From positions 3,609,470 to 3,673,469 of the forward strand of contig JADJEE010000012.1 of assembly GCA_016709225.1 (NCBI GenBank): a stretch of 64,000 nucleotides of DNA, given 5' to 3'. Source of the DNA: Deltaproteobacteria bacterium (GTDB taxonomy: Bacteria; Myxococcota_A; Polyangia; Nannocystales; Nannocystaceae). The position numbers and the translations under genes are program-made. Below are positions 26,357-34,495 of this stretch, in pieces. A model generated the notes under the pieces. The model saw only the letters and a program-made list of their open reading frames with translations, did not search any database and had not been told where the DNA came from. Positions within the stretch are counted from its first letter, which is position 1. Each line of letters opens with the position of its first letter.

Positions 26357-28606
26357 ATGAGCCAAGAACCGATCGAGAGCGTTCGTTACCTCTTCAGCAG
26401 CGATGACGGCCCGTCGGCGGAGTTCGACGTCCACCGCATGCACTTGGTCGAGGCGCTCGATACCCCCTTCGAGCTCATGCTCGAGCTGGTGACCAGCGAC
26501 GTCGAGGCCGCCACCGACGAGTTCCTCGGTGCTGCGTGCACCGTCGAGATCACCCGCGGGGAGCGCACCCGCTTCGTCTACGGCATCTGCGATCGCGTGG
26601 ACTACCTCGGCGCCTCCGACGAGCAGCTGTTGGTCAACATCCGCGTGGTGCCGGCGTTCGCGTTGATGGCCCACGAGGTCCGCTCGCGCATCTTCCAGGA
26701 CATGAGCGTGCTCGACATCGTGGCCGCGGTGCTGGGCGACGGGCTCGGGGTCTACGGTCGCACCAGCGATCCCGGCGGCTCGAGCCGCGGCACCGCGGTG
26801 CGCGACTACTGCGTGCAGTACCGCGAGTCCGATTTCGACTTCGTGGCGCGGCTGCTCGAGGAGGAGGGCATCAGCTACCACTTCGTGCACGACGACGCGA
26901 AGGGCCACGAGGTGCTGACCTTCGCCTACGAGAATGCCGACTACCCCGACATCGCCAACGTCGACGGCAGCTCGCTGGTGCCGATCGTGCCGGTCACCAA
27001 CGACCTGCACGACGTCGAGTCGCTGGTCGGGCTCGACTGGCGGCGGCTGACCACCTCGACCGCGACCAAGCACATGGACTTCGACTGGAAGGCGCCGTCG
27101 GCTCCGCTCTTCAGCGAGGCCACCGGCGAGGACGAGCGCGGCCGCATCCGCCGGGTCTATCGCCACGACCAGCGCCGCTTCATCGAGGACGACGGCGTCG
27201 ACCGGGCGACCGAGCACCGCGACGCCATGACCGTGGCCGGCAAGGTCGCGCGTGGCTCGGGCAACGTCATCACGTTCCTGCCCGGGTCGGTGTTCGAGCT
27301 CGAGCGTCACCAGCGGGCCGACCTCGAGGGCAAGTACGTGATCACGCGGGTCGAGCACCGCGGCTCGTGCCCCGAGGTGCTGCACAGCAACCGTGATCGT
27401 CCGGTCGACAACCGCCAGCGCTACATGAACACCTTCAGCTGCGTGCCGATGGCCGCGACCCTACGACCGCTGCGGCAGCGACCCAAGCCGCGCGCCTACG
27501 GGCCGGAGACCGCGACCGTGGTCGGCAGCGAAGAAATCCACGTCGACGAGCACGGTCGCATCAAGGTGCAGTTCCACTGGGAAGAAGACGCCAAGCACGA
27601 CGAGACCTCGTCGTGTTGGGTCCGCGTGCGCCAGAACTGGGCCGGCTCCGGCTGGGGCTTCCAGTTCATCCCTCGCCTCGGCATGGAGGTCGTGGTCGAG
27701 TTCCTCGGTGGCAACCCCGACCGCCCGCTGGTCAACGGTTGCGTCTACAACGGCGACAACGCCTATCCGTACGGCATGCCGGGCGAGAAGACCAAGAGCG
27801 CGATCAAGAGCCACTCGGTCGGCGGTGATGGCTTCAACGAGATCCGCTTCGAGGACGCCAGCGGCTCGGAAGAGTTCTTCGTGCACGCACAGAAGGACAT
27901 GAACACGGTCGTGCTCAACAACCAGACCCTCGACGTCGGGGTCGATCGCACCATCACGATCCACGCCAACCTCAAAGACGCGATCACCAAGAACAAGACC
28001 ATCGAGGTCGGTGGCGATCACACCGAGACCATCGAGGGCAACATGAAGCTCTCGGTGACCAAGAACCAGTCCGTCAAGGTCACGCAGGACGTCAGCGAGA
28101 CCATCAGCGGCAAGCGCACCACGGCGATCTCGAAGACCGCGAAGCTGAACGTCACCCTGGCCTCCGACGAGTTCGTGGGCTTGAAGAAGTCGGTCAAGGT
28201 CGGCGGGCTCTACAGCGAGCAGGTCGGTGCGTCGCGTAGCATCACCGCGGTCGGGGCCATGAGCTTCACGGCGGGCTTGAGCGGCAAGCTGCAGTGCGCG
28301 CGCAACATCATGGTCAAGGCGCAGAAGGAGCTGCAGCTGGTCGGTGACACCGACGTGGGGATGAAGTCCGGCAAGAAGATGGCCATCAACGCCGGCGACG
28401 ACTTCGGAATCAAGGGCGACAAGAAGGGCTCGATCGAGCTCACCGACGAGGTCGTGCTCAAGTGTGGCGACGCCTCGCTCACCATGAAGAAGGACGGCAC
28501 GATCGTGCTCAAGGGCAAGGACGTCACCGTGCAGGGCTCCGGCAAGATCGCCGTGAAGGCCGACGGCGACGTCAAGGTGTCGGGCTCGAAGGTCAGCGCG
28601 AACTGA
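26357..28606 (+). CDS. vgrG: Type VI secretion spike protein VgrG
   Basis: The protein has 749 residues. The N-terminal gp27-like part (residues 1-370) opens with VRYLFSSDDGPSAEFDVHRM and carries YCVQYRESDFDFVARLLEEE. The gp5-like OB fold follows (about 390-480: EIHVDEHGRIKVQFHWEED, then WAGSGWGFQFIPRLGMEVVV, GGNPDRPLVNGCVYNG). The C-terminal 250 residues are a beta-helical spike with repeats such as IEVGGDHTETIEGN and a DUF2345-like end. VgrG trimers form the tip of the contractile T6SS needle and carry effectors into target cells. No other T6SS gene or obvious toxin/immunity pair lies next to it, so this is an orphan tip gene. The next gene starts 134 nt downstream from its own promoter. 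Confidence 0.93.
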   Translation: MSQEPIESVRYLFSSDDGPSAEFDVHRMHLVEALDTPFELMLELVTSDVEAATDEFLGAACTVEITRGERTRFVYGICDRVDYLGASDEQLLVNIRVVPAFALMAHEVRSRIFQDMSVLDIVAAVLGDGLGVYGRTSDPGGSSRGTAVRDYCVQYRESDFDFVARLLEEEGISYHFVHDDAKGHEVLTFAYENADYPDIANVDGSSLVPIVPVTNDLHDVESLVGLDWRRLTTSTATKHMDFDWKAPSAPLFSEATGEDERGRIRRVYRHDQRRFIEDDGVDRATEHRDAMTVAGKVARGSGNVITFLPGSVFELERHQRADLEGKYVITRVEHRGSCPEVLHSNRDRPVDNRQRYMNTFSCVPMAATLRPLRQRPKPRAYGPETATVVGSEEIHVDEHGRIKVQFHWEEDAKHDETSSCWVRVRQNWAGSGWGFQFIPRLGMEVVVEFLGGNPDRPLVNGCVYNGDNAYPYGMPGEKTKSAIKSHSVGGDGFNEIRFEDASGSEEFFVHAQKDMNTVVLNNQTLDVGVDRTITIHANLKDAITKNKTIEVGGDHTETIEGNMKLSVTKNQSVKVTQDVSETISGKRTTAISKTAKLNVTLASDEFVGLKKSVKVGGLYSEQVGASRSITAVGAMSFTAGLSGKLQCARNIMVKAQKELQLVGDTDVGMKSGKKMAINAGDDFGIKGDKKGSIELTDEVVLKCGDASLTMKKDGTIVLKGKDVTVQGSGKIAVKADGDVKVSGSKVSAN

Positions 28607-28727
28607 CCCGCACAGGTGGCGACTGCGTCGCATCGCCGCAGGCGGCCGGCTCGGCGGATGCAGATTCGCGCCGCCGGGCTCGACCAAACTCACGCGCAGC
28701 GAGACGCCGCGCTGACCGCCTGCGCTG

Positions 28728-28733
28728 TACGCT
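28728..28733 (+). promoter_or_regulatory. -10 box TACGCT of the PAS-receiver gene
   Basis: The hexamer ends 6 nt before GTG 28740, again suggesting a leaderless transcript. Confidence 0.4.
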
Positions 28734-28739
28734 GGGAGG

Positions 28740-29735
28740 GTGGGTGAGCTGCTCGCGTTCTCGCGGGTCCGCGGCATGGTCGTCGCGGTCGCGCTCGTGG
28801 CACTCATGTGCGCCGCGGCCTTCGCAATGGGGGCGCCGCGGATCGCCGGTGTGATCGGGGCTGCGGGCTCGGTGTTGTCGATCGCGTCGGCGTGGCTCGT
28901 GTGGCAGGCGTGTGCACGCACCAACGCGCGCGCGCTGGCGGACGACGCCCGGGCCGCGTCGCTGCAACACGCGCTCGACGAGAGCCGCGCGGCGCTCGAG
29001 CTGGCCGAGATCGGCATCTGGCAGTGGGACCTGCGGACCCACCGAATTTCGTACAGCCCCGGCTGCGCGCGCATGCTCGGGTACCGGGGCGGAGAAATCG
29101 ACGACGCGCTGTCGGCGTGGGGGAAGCTCGTGCACCCCGAAGACCTCGCGCCGGTGCGCGAGGCGGTCGACGCGCTCGTGGAGGACCGCGTCGACCACTA
29201 CGAGGCACGGGTCCGGCTCAAGGGCGCCGACGGTCGCTGGCACGTGGTGCTGGATCGCGGGCGCATCGTCGCTCGCGACGACGCGGGGCGGCCGACCGCG
29301 GCGATCGGGGTCCACATGCGGCTCGGCGCCGAGGGCCCGGTGGCGGCGCCCGCGGTCCGCACCCGCGGGCGCTGGCTCATCGTCGACGACGACGACAGTG
29401 TCCGTCGGGTGCTCGAGGTCGCGGCGCGTCGGGCCGGGCTCGATGTGATCGGATTTGCCGACCCACGCGCGGCGTGGGCGGCGATCTGCGAAGGCGGAGC
29501 GCCGCTGGGCATCGTGACGGATTTCGAGATGCCGGGCATGACCGGCGTGCAGCTCGCCGAGCGGGTGCGCGCCGCTGGGCTCGAGTGCCCGGTGTTGCTG
29601 GTGACCGGCAACGCGGGCACCGCGATCGGCGAGTGTCGCTCGATCGATGCGATGCTCATCAAGCCCTTCACGGTGGCCGAGCTCGTGCCGTGGCTGACGC
29701 GCCACAGCGCCGGTCGAGTGCGCGCCAAGGCGTGA
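28740..29735 (+). CDS. Membrane-anchored PAS-receiver protein lacking a kinase domain
   Basis: The protein has 331 residues. Two membrane segments lie at about residues 12-32 and 38-58. A PAS fold of the PAS_3 type spans about 80-198 (IGIWQWDLRTHRISYSPGC, VRLKGADGRWHVVLDRGR). A CheY-like receiver spans about 212-325 (WLIVDDDDSVRRVLEVAARR; phospho-acceptor Asp in IVTDFEMPGMTG; Lys in LIKPFT). There is no histidine kinase, DNA-binding or output domain. The protein must therefore get phosphate from another kinase and act through protein contacts, for example as a phosphate sink. GTG 28740 is chosen from the -10 box 6 nt upstream. Confidence 0.82.
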   Translation: MGELLAFSRVRGMVVAVALVALMCAAAFAMGAPRIAGVIGAAGSVLSIASAWLVWQACARTNARALADDARAASLQHALDESRAALELAEIGIWQWDLRTHRISYSPGCARMLGYRGGEIDDALSAWGKLVHPEDLAPVREAVDALVEDRVDHYEARVRLKGADGRWHVVLDRGRIVARDDAGRPTAAIGVHMRLGAEGPVAAPAVRTRGRWLIVDDDDSVRRVLEVAARRAGLDVIGFADPRAAWAAICEGGAPLGIVTDFEMPGMTGVQLAERVRAAGLECPVLLVTGNAGTAIGECRSIDAMLIKPFTVAELVPWLTRHSAGRVRAKA

Positions 29736-29761
29736 CAGCGACCGGTGCTCTGGCCTACCAT
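29732..29761 (+). promoter_or_regulatory. Promoter of the 29768 lipoprotein gene
   Basis: GTGACA (29732-29737) is followed after 18 nt by TACCAT (29756-29761), a sigma70-type arrangement. The -10 box ends 6 nt before ATG 29768. Confidence 0.45.
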
Positions 29762-29767
29762 CGGCCG

Positions 29768-31444
29768 ATGATGCGGACCCGATCTTCCCTAGGCCTTGCA
29801 CTGACCAGCATTGCGGCGCTGCTCGCCTGCAACGGTGGCGGCGGAACAGCGACCACTGGCGACTCGAGTGGCTCGACCACCGACGACTCGGCGTCCGCGA
29901 CCGACACCGACACGGTCTCGACCACCGCGACCACCACCGACACCACCATGACGGCGACGACGGTCGCCGACAGCTCCAGCAGCGACGGCGGCTGCATGGG
30001 CGAGTGTGCCGTCGATGACGACTGTCTGCCCGGGCAGAGCTGCCTCGAGTGCATCTGCATCGGCACGCCGGTGGGCTGCGCAGAGTGGGGCGAGGGCGAG
30101 TACGCCAACTGCGTCGAGGGCGGCAATACCGTGTGCGGTGCCGCCAACGGCGGCTGCGTGGTCGATGACCCGGCCGATGCGACCGTGGGCGTGTGCTACT
30201 TCGGCGGCTGCACCGAGAAGTGCGATTGCCCCGCGCCGCCGGCCGGCTTCGAGGAGCAGGTCGACTGTTTCAACTTCCTCGGCGACGACGCGCTCGAGTG
30301 CGCCATCTCGTGCAGCGGCGGCGGTGCGTGCCCCGACGGCATGTTCTGCTTCATGGGCGCGATCTGCTTCTGGGGCGACGAGCCGGCCGGCGTGCCGCCG
30401 TACGGCGACTGTGTGAACGACGGCGGTGCGCAGTGCGAGGGCGGCATCTGCATCTCGGACAACCCGGCCGATCCGACCTTCGGTGGCTGCAACCCGCCGT
30501 GCATGGCGGTCGGCGATTGCCCGCCGGCGCCCAGCGGTGACGCGCCGCCGGCCTGCGTCGACATCACCGGCGACATGAACAACGAGTGCATCCTCGACTG
30601 CTCCGGCGGCGAGACCTGCCCGGACGGCATGGTCTGCATCGAAGATTTCGGGCTGTGCGCGTGGCCGGTCGTGCAGGAGCCGGTGCCGGGCTACGGCGAC
30701 TGCCAGAACGAAGACGCGATGCTGGTGTGCGTGGGCGAGGAGACCTGCCTCGACGACGCGACCGGTGGCGTGTGCTCGGCGCCCTGCACCGCGCCGACCG
30801 ACTGCCCGGCTGCGCCCGCGACCGGCGACGCGCCGGTGGCATGCGGTGACCTCGGCGGCGGCGCGGACACCTGCTACCTCGATTGCTCGGGCGGCCAGAC
30901 CTGCCCCGACCTGATGGAGTGCGTCGACGACTCGTACTGCCACTGGACCGAGCTCAGCTACATGCTCGAGGAGGACTTCGAGGGTGGCGCGCTGCCGGCC
31001 GAGTGGACCGTCACCGACGTCGACGGCAACACCGTGAACGCGATGGTCAACTTCATCGACGCCGCGTGGACGGTCACCGACGAGCTGCAGGCGGGCATGA
31101 ACTTCGCCGCGTACAGCACCTCGTGGTACACGCCGGCCGGTATGTCGGACGACTGGCTCATCACCCCGCAGGTGACCCCGTCGGCGACCAGCCAGCTGCG
31201 TTGGCTGGCGACGGCGCCCGATCAGGACTTCCCGGACGGCTACGAGGTCCGCGTGTCGACGATGTCGACCGACACCGCCGATTTCACCGACGTGCTGCTC
31301 ACGGTCGACGCCGAGCTCGGCGCCTTCACGGCGCGCGCGGTCGATCTCAGTGCCTACGCGGGCATGCCGATCTACGTCGCGTTCCGAAACACCTCGAACG
31401 ACGACTTCCTGCTGTTGGTCGACAACGTTCGCGTGTCGAACTGA
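29768..31444 (+). CDS. Cys-rich lipoprotein with choice-of-anchor J (cleaved adhesin) domain
   Basis: The protein has 558 residues, starting MMRTRSSLGLALTSIAALLAC, with a lipobox Cys near residue 21. A Thr/Asp/Ser linker follows (residues 25-75). A Cys-rich middle of about 320 residues has at least four similar blocks around CSGGxxCPDxMxC, spaced by about 100 residues. The C-terminal 160 residues (EEDFEGGALPAEWTVTDV, DDWLITPQV, VAFRNTSNDDFLLLVDNVRV) match the choice-of-anchor J/cleaved adhesin fold. Such proteins are exposed on the cell surface and bind partners or polysaccharide. ATG 29768 is 6 nt from the -10 box; ATG 29771 directly follows. A strong hairpin-T terminator follows the stop by 27 nt. 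Confidence 0.8.
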   Translation: MMRTRSSLGLALTSIAALLACNGGGGTATTGDSSGSTTDDSASATDTDTVSTTATTTDTTMTATTVADSSSSDGGCMGECAVDDDCLPGQSCLECICIGTPVGCAEWGEGEYANCVEGGNTVCGAANGGCVVDDPADATVGVCYFGGCTEKCDCPAPPAGFEEQVDCFNFLGDDALECAISCSGGGACPDGMFCFMGAICFWGDEPAGVPPYGDCVNDGGAQCEGGICISDNPADPTFGGCNPPCMAVGDCPPAPSGDAPPACVDITGDMNNECILDCSGGETCPDGMVCIEDFGLCAWPVVQEPVPGYGDCQNEDAMLVCVGEETCLDDATGGVCSAPCTAPTDCPAAPATGDAPVACGDLGGGADTCYLDCSGGQTCPDLMECVDDSYCHWTELSYMLEEDFEGGALPAEWTVTDVDGNTVNAMVNFIDAAWTVTDELQAGMNFAAYSTSWYTPAGMSDDWLITPQVTPSATSQLRWLATAPDQDFPDGYEVRVSTMSTDTADFTDVLLTVDAELGAFTARAVDLSAYAGMPIYVAFRNTSNDDFLLLVDNVRVSN

Positions 31445-31471
31445 TCGCGCGCGCCGCAATGTGACGCGAGG

Positions 31472-31505
31472 GAGGGGAGCAGCGCTCGCGTTGCTCCCCT
31501 CGTTT
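31472..31505 (+). terminator. Rho-independent terminator after the 29768 gene
   Basis: A perfect 10-bp stem, GAGGGGAGCA (31472-31481) pairing with TGCTCCCCTC (31492-31501), has a 10-nt loop and is followed by GTTTTC. It is the clearest intrinsic terminator in the window. Confidence 0.85.
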
Positions 31506-31545
31506 TCGTGGTGTGCAAGGCGAGCGGTCGACTGCGTGGCGGCGC

Positions 31546-32304
31546 TCAGCTGCCGGGCAGGAAGCCGACGTTTGCGGCGTCGACCGACTTGCCCTCGGCG
31601 AGCAGGATCTCGTGATCCCAGCGCTCGAGCCACAGCACATCGCGGCTGCCGCCGGAGTAGAGATACGTGGCCACGCGCGGCAGCTCGGGACGGCCATGGT
31701 TGCCGGTACAGGCGGCGCTGGCCTGGCCGCGTCGCTGCAGCGCGTAGGTGCCTCGATCGCGGGTGATGTTGCGCGGCGGCTCGCCCGAGAGGCCGTGGCC
31801 ACCCTGCGGCTGCACCAGGTACCACTCGCTGGCACCGGCGGCGCCGACCAGCCACGCGGTGCGCGAGGCGTCTTGCAGGATGGCGACCACCGTCGTCAGT
31901 CCGCCCTCGCGCAGCAACACGGTGCCCTCGACGATGTAGTCGCCGTCGATGCTGGTGTCGCCGCTCTCGATCGCGACCACGTCGCCCTGGCGCAGGGTCG
32001 TGAGCTCGAGGTCGACCGGCTCGGCGGGGCCACCGGCGCGGTCGCTGTGGACGCGGGGGTTCGGTGCGGTCACGGGGCGGTTGCGATCATGCCGCAGCCG
32101 GTCGGCGACCAGGGCCCGGATCTTCCGGGTGCGCGCGTCGTCGGGGGCCGAGCCGGCGGTCGCCGTGAGCATCAGCGGCGTGTGGCCGTCTTCGATCGCG
32201 CGACGGCCCTCGCCCCAGTCGCGCAGTCGCCGTGCCGCGAGCACACCGACCCAGAACGCTCCGGCGATCGTCATGGCTGCGAGCAACGACGCGAACGTGA
32301 GCAA
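31546..32304 (-). CDS. Membrane-anchored DUF4178-like protein
   Basis: The protein has 252 residues. One N-terminal membrane segment (LTFASLLAAMTIAGAFWVGV) is followed by a basic stretch. A beta-rich domain (about residues 100-250) includes LRQGDVVAIESGDTSIDGDY and SEWYLVQPQGG and ends ERWDHEILLAEGKSV. The pattern of a G-D entry strand, a W-x-x-Y-L strand and a W-near-the-end resembles the DUF4178 family, whose function is unknown; I judge the match moderate. The start is TTG 32304 because GAGGAG (plus 32309-32314) sits 4 nt upstream. It converges with the lipoprotein gene across the terminator. Confidence 0.65.
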   Translation of the reverse strand: MLTFASLLAAMTIAGAFWVGVLAARRLRDWGEGRRAIEDGHTPLMLTATAGSAPDDARTRKIRALVADRLRHDRNRPVTAPNPRVHSDRAGGPAEPVDLELTTLRQGDVVAIESGDTSIDGDYIVEGTVLLREGGLTTVVAILQDASRTAWLVGAAGASEWYLVQPQGGHGLSGEPPRNITRDRGTYALQRRGQASAACTGNHGRPELPRVATYLYSGGSRDVLWLERWDHEILLAEGKSVDAANVGFLPGS

Positions 32305-32477
32305 AGCTCCTCGCGCTCAGATCTAGCACGCGCATGGGCGCGGGCCAAACCGGCCCGAACCCGACCTCGTCTCGGGCGCGGCGCCCATGCCGGGCGCTCG
32401 CGTGCGCGACCCGCATGGACCGGCCAGAGCCCGAGGGCGGCAACAGGGGAGGGCCCCGCCGCAGGGCCTAGCGCGCC

Positions 32478-32507
32478 TTGACGCTGCACGCGGCCGGGGG
32501 CTAAGAA
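32478..32507 (+). promoter_or_regulatory. Promoter of the 2-oxoacid dehydrogenase operon
   Basis: TTGACG (32478-32483) and TAAGAA (32502-32507) are separated by 18 nt, close to the sigma70 consensus. The predicted transcript start near 32514 leaves a leader of about 40 nt before GTG 32553. Confidence 0.5.
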
Positions 32508-32552
32508 GGCACCCAAAGTCGCCGTCGCCTGCACGTTGCTCGCGGAGGGTGC

Positions 32553-33500
32553 GTGTCGACGAGGTGCGAGTCAGCATCCATGGAACCGACTCCCTGGGAT
32601 CCCGAAGGCGCGACGACAGTGCTCGATGCACAGGGGCGTGTGGCCGAGGGAGCACTCCCGGCCGGCCTCGACCTGCGCATCTACTACAAGGCCTTGGTCG
32701 CGGCGCGTTGCCTCGACGTGCGACTCGGTCGCAGTGGCCTGCCGATGTTCGCGTCGGCCGCCGGCGAGGAGGCGCCACTGTGCGCCACCGCCATGAATGC
32801 CCGCGAGGAGGACTGGATCTACCCCGGCCTTCGCGACGTCGCGGTCGCACTGGTGCGCGGGATGCCGTTCGACGAGCTCGCGCGACAGGTGATGACCGGC
32901 GAGGGTACGGGTGTGATCGGTCGCGTGGCGTCGGCGTCCCTGCGCATCGCGGCGCCGTGCGACGCGCTCGCGATGCATCTCGCCATCGCGGCCGGACAGG
33001 CCCACGGTCAGAAGCTCGCCGGCGACGGTGGCATCACCTTCGCGCTCATCGGCGAGGGCAGCACCACCACCGGCGTCTTCCACGAGACGCTCGCGGTCGC
33101 GGCCGCCTGCGATCTGCCGCTGGTGATCGTGTGCCGCTCGCAGCTGTGGCCCGGCGGCGCACCGGCCGAGGCCGGGGTGCTCGGCGACAGCGTGGCCGAG
33201 CGCGTGCGGGCCTGCGGCGTGTGGGATCGTCGGGTCGACGGCGCCGATCCGCTGGCGGTGCACACCGCGATCGCCCAGGCTGCGGCGCGCGCCCGCGACC
33301 GGCGGGGCCCTGCGTTCGTCGAGGTCGTGGTCACGCAGCTGCTGCACGACCCGCCGGCGCACCGCGATCCCGTCGAGCGACTGCGGCGCTACCTCGACGC
33401 CAGCGGGCAGTGGACCAGCATGTTCCAGGACGTCGCCGAGGCCGAGGTGCGCGGCAACCTCGATCGCGCGTTCGCGGCGGTTCGCGGAGGTGTCGCGTGA
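32553..33500 (+). CDS. 2-oxoacid dehydrogenase E1 alpha-like subunit, divergent TPP motif
   Basis: The protein has 315 residues and aligns by eye with E1 alpha of pyruvate or branched-chain 2-oxoacid dehydrogenases: GEEAPLCATA, WIYPGLRDVAVALVRGMPF and LAMHLAIAAGQAHGQKL. The thiamine diphosphate motif, normally GDG with a later NN, reads IGEGSTTTGVFHETLA and ends IVCRSQ, so the usual Asp and Asn pair that holds Mg2+ is replaced. The catalytic-loop His-containing segment also differs. It may be an unusual E1, one with altered cofactor binding, or inactive. The E1 beta gene starts within its last codons (GTGA overlap), followed by E2 and E3 on the same strand. GTG 32553 follows GGAGGG by 3 nt; ATG 32580 is an alternative. 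Confidence 0.78.
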   Translation: MSTRCESASMEPTPWDPEGATTVLDAQGRVAEGALPAGLDLRIYYKALVAARCLDVRLGRSGLPMFASAAGEEAPLCATAMNAREEDWIYPGLRDVAVALVRGMPFDELARQVMTGEGTGVIGRVASASLRIAAPCDALAMHLAIAAGQAHGQKLAGDGGITFALIGEGSTTTGVFHETLAVAAACDLPLVIVCRSQLWPGGAPAEAGVLGDSVAERVRACGVWDRRVDGADPLAVHTAIAQAAARARDRRGPAFVEVVVTQLLHDPPAHRDPVERLRRYLDASGQWTSMFQDVAEAEVRGNLDRAFAAVRGGVA

Positions 33501-34471
33501 ACGTGATGGAGGCCCTCGCAACCACCCTGGCCGACGCCCTGCGCGACGATACCCGCCGCGTGCTGCTCGGTGAGGACGTCACCACCGGCGGCATGCTGGG
33601 ACTCTCGCGGCGCTGCGCCGATGACCCCGAGCTGCGGCCGCGCTTGCTCAGTCTGCCGCTGCTGCCCGCGACCGCGGCTGCCCACGCCGGTGGCCTCGCG
33701 CTCGCGGGCCTGCGGCCCATCGTGCTGCTCGGCGGCGTCGCGCCCCTGCTCGAGGGCCTCGCGGGCCTGCGCGAGCTGGCCCTGGGCGCGCTGCGATCCA
33801 ACGGCGAGCGTGCGGCCCCGGTGCTGTTCGTCGCGCCGTGCGGGCCCGGCTTCGGCACCGGCGCCGACGCGCTCGATGCCCCCGAGACCGCGCTGCTGCA
33901 CACCGCCGGCCTGCGCGTGGTGGTGGTCGGACGCGCCCACGAGGCGGTCGCGATGCTGCAGGCGGCCGCAGACTTCGAGGCCGGCGAGGAGCCGACGGTG
34001 CTGTTGGTGCCGCGCATGCTGCTCGCGACCGTGCTCGACGACGAGGCCGCGTCGCCGCTGTCGCGCCCGTTTGGTGCGCCCGCGGTGGTCCGTGACGGTA
34101 CCCACGACGCGCAGCGCGTGGTCGTCTTCACGTGGGGCGAGTGCGTCGACGTGTCGCTCGCGGCCTGTGATGCCGCCGAGATCGATGCCCGCGTGATCGA
34201 CATCGGCACGCTGCAGCCGCTCGCGCTCGACACCCTCGTCGAGGCCGCCCGCGACGCCGGGCGCATCGCGATCGTGCACGCGGGTCCGCGCCATCACGGC
34301 GCGGGGGCCGAGCTGGCGGCGACGTTCGCCGATCGAGCGATCCACTATCTCGACGCCCCGATCCTCCGCGTGTGCGGCGACGAGGGCGTGCTGTCCGGCA
34401 CGCGCGAGCTGCTGGCGATTCCGTCGATCGAGCGCGTGGGCGCGGCCCTGCAGACGCTCGCAAGCCCCTGA
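33497..34471 (+). CDS. 2-oxoacid dehydrogenase E1 beta-like subunit, divergent
   Basis: The protein has about 324 residues. Recognisable E1-beta landmarks are LLGEDVTTGGM, LALAGLRPIVLLGG, PCGPGFGTGAD with APETALLHTAGLRVVVV, and a C-terminal transketolase-C part beginning RVVVFTWGECVDVS with VIDIGTLQPLALDTLVEAA. In canonical E1 beta a Glu in a TPxAExG-like stretch activates the thiamine ring. Here the matching stretch reads SLPLLPATAAAHAG, with Pro at the Glu position. This matches the change seen in the partner alpha subunit. The two subunits overlap as GTGA (33497-33500), so they are made in equal amount. ATG 33506 could also start the protein. Confidence 0.75.
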   Translation: MNVMEALATTLADALRDDTRRVLLGEDVTTGGMLGLSRRCADDPELRPRLLSLPLLPATAAAHAGGLALAGLRPIVLLGGVAPLLEGLAGLRELALGALRSNGERAAPVLFVAPCGPGFGTGADALDAPETALLHTAGLRVVVVGRAHEAVAMLQAAADFEAGEEPTVLLVPRMLLATVLDDEAASPLSRPFGAPAVVRDGTHDAQRVVVFTWGECVDVSLAACDAAEIDARVIDIGTLQPLALDTLVEAARDAGRIAIVHAGPRHHGAGAELAATFADRAIHYLDAPILRVCGDEGVLSGTRELLAIPSIERVGAALQTLASP

Positions 34472-34495
34472 CCCGCCCCGCGAAAGACCTCCGTC

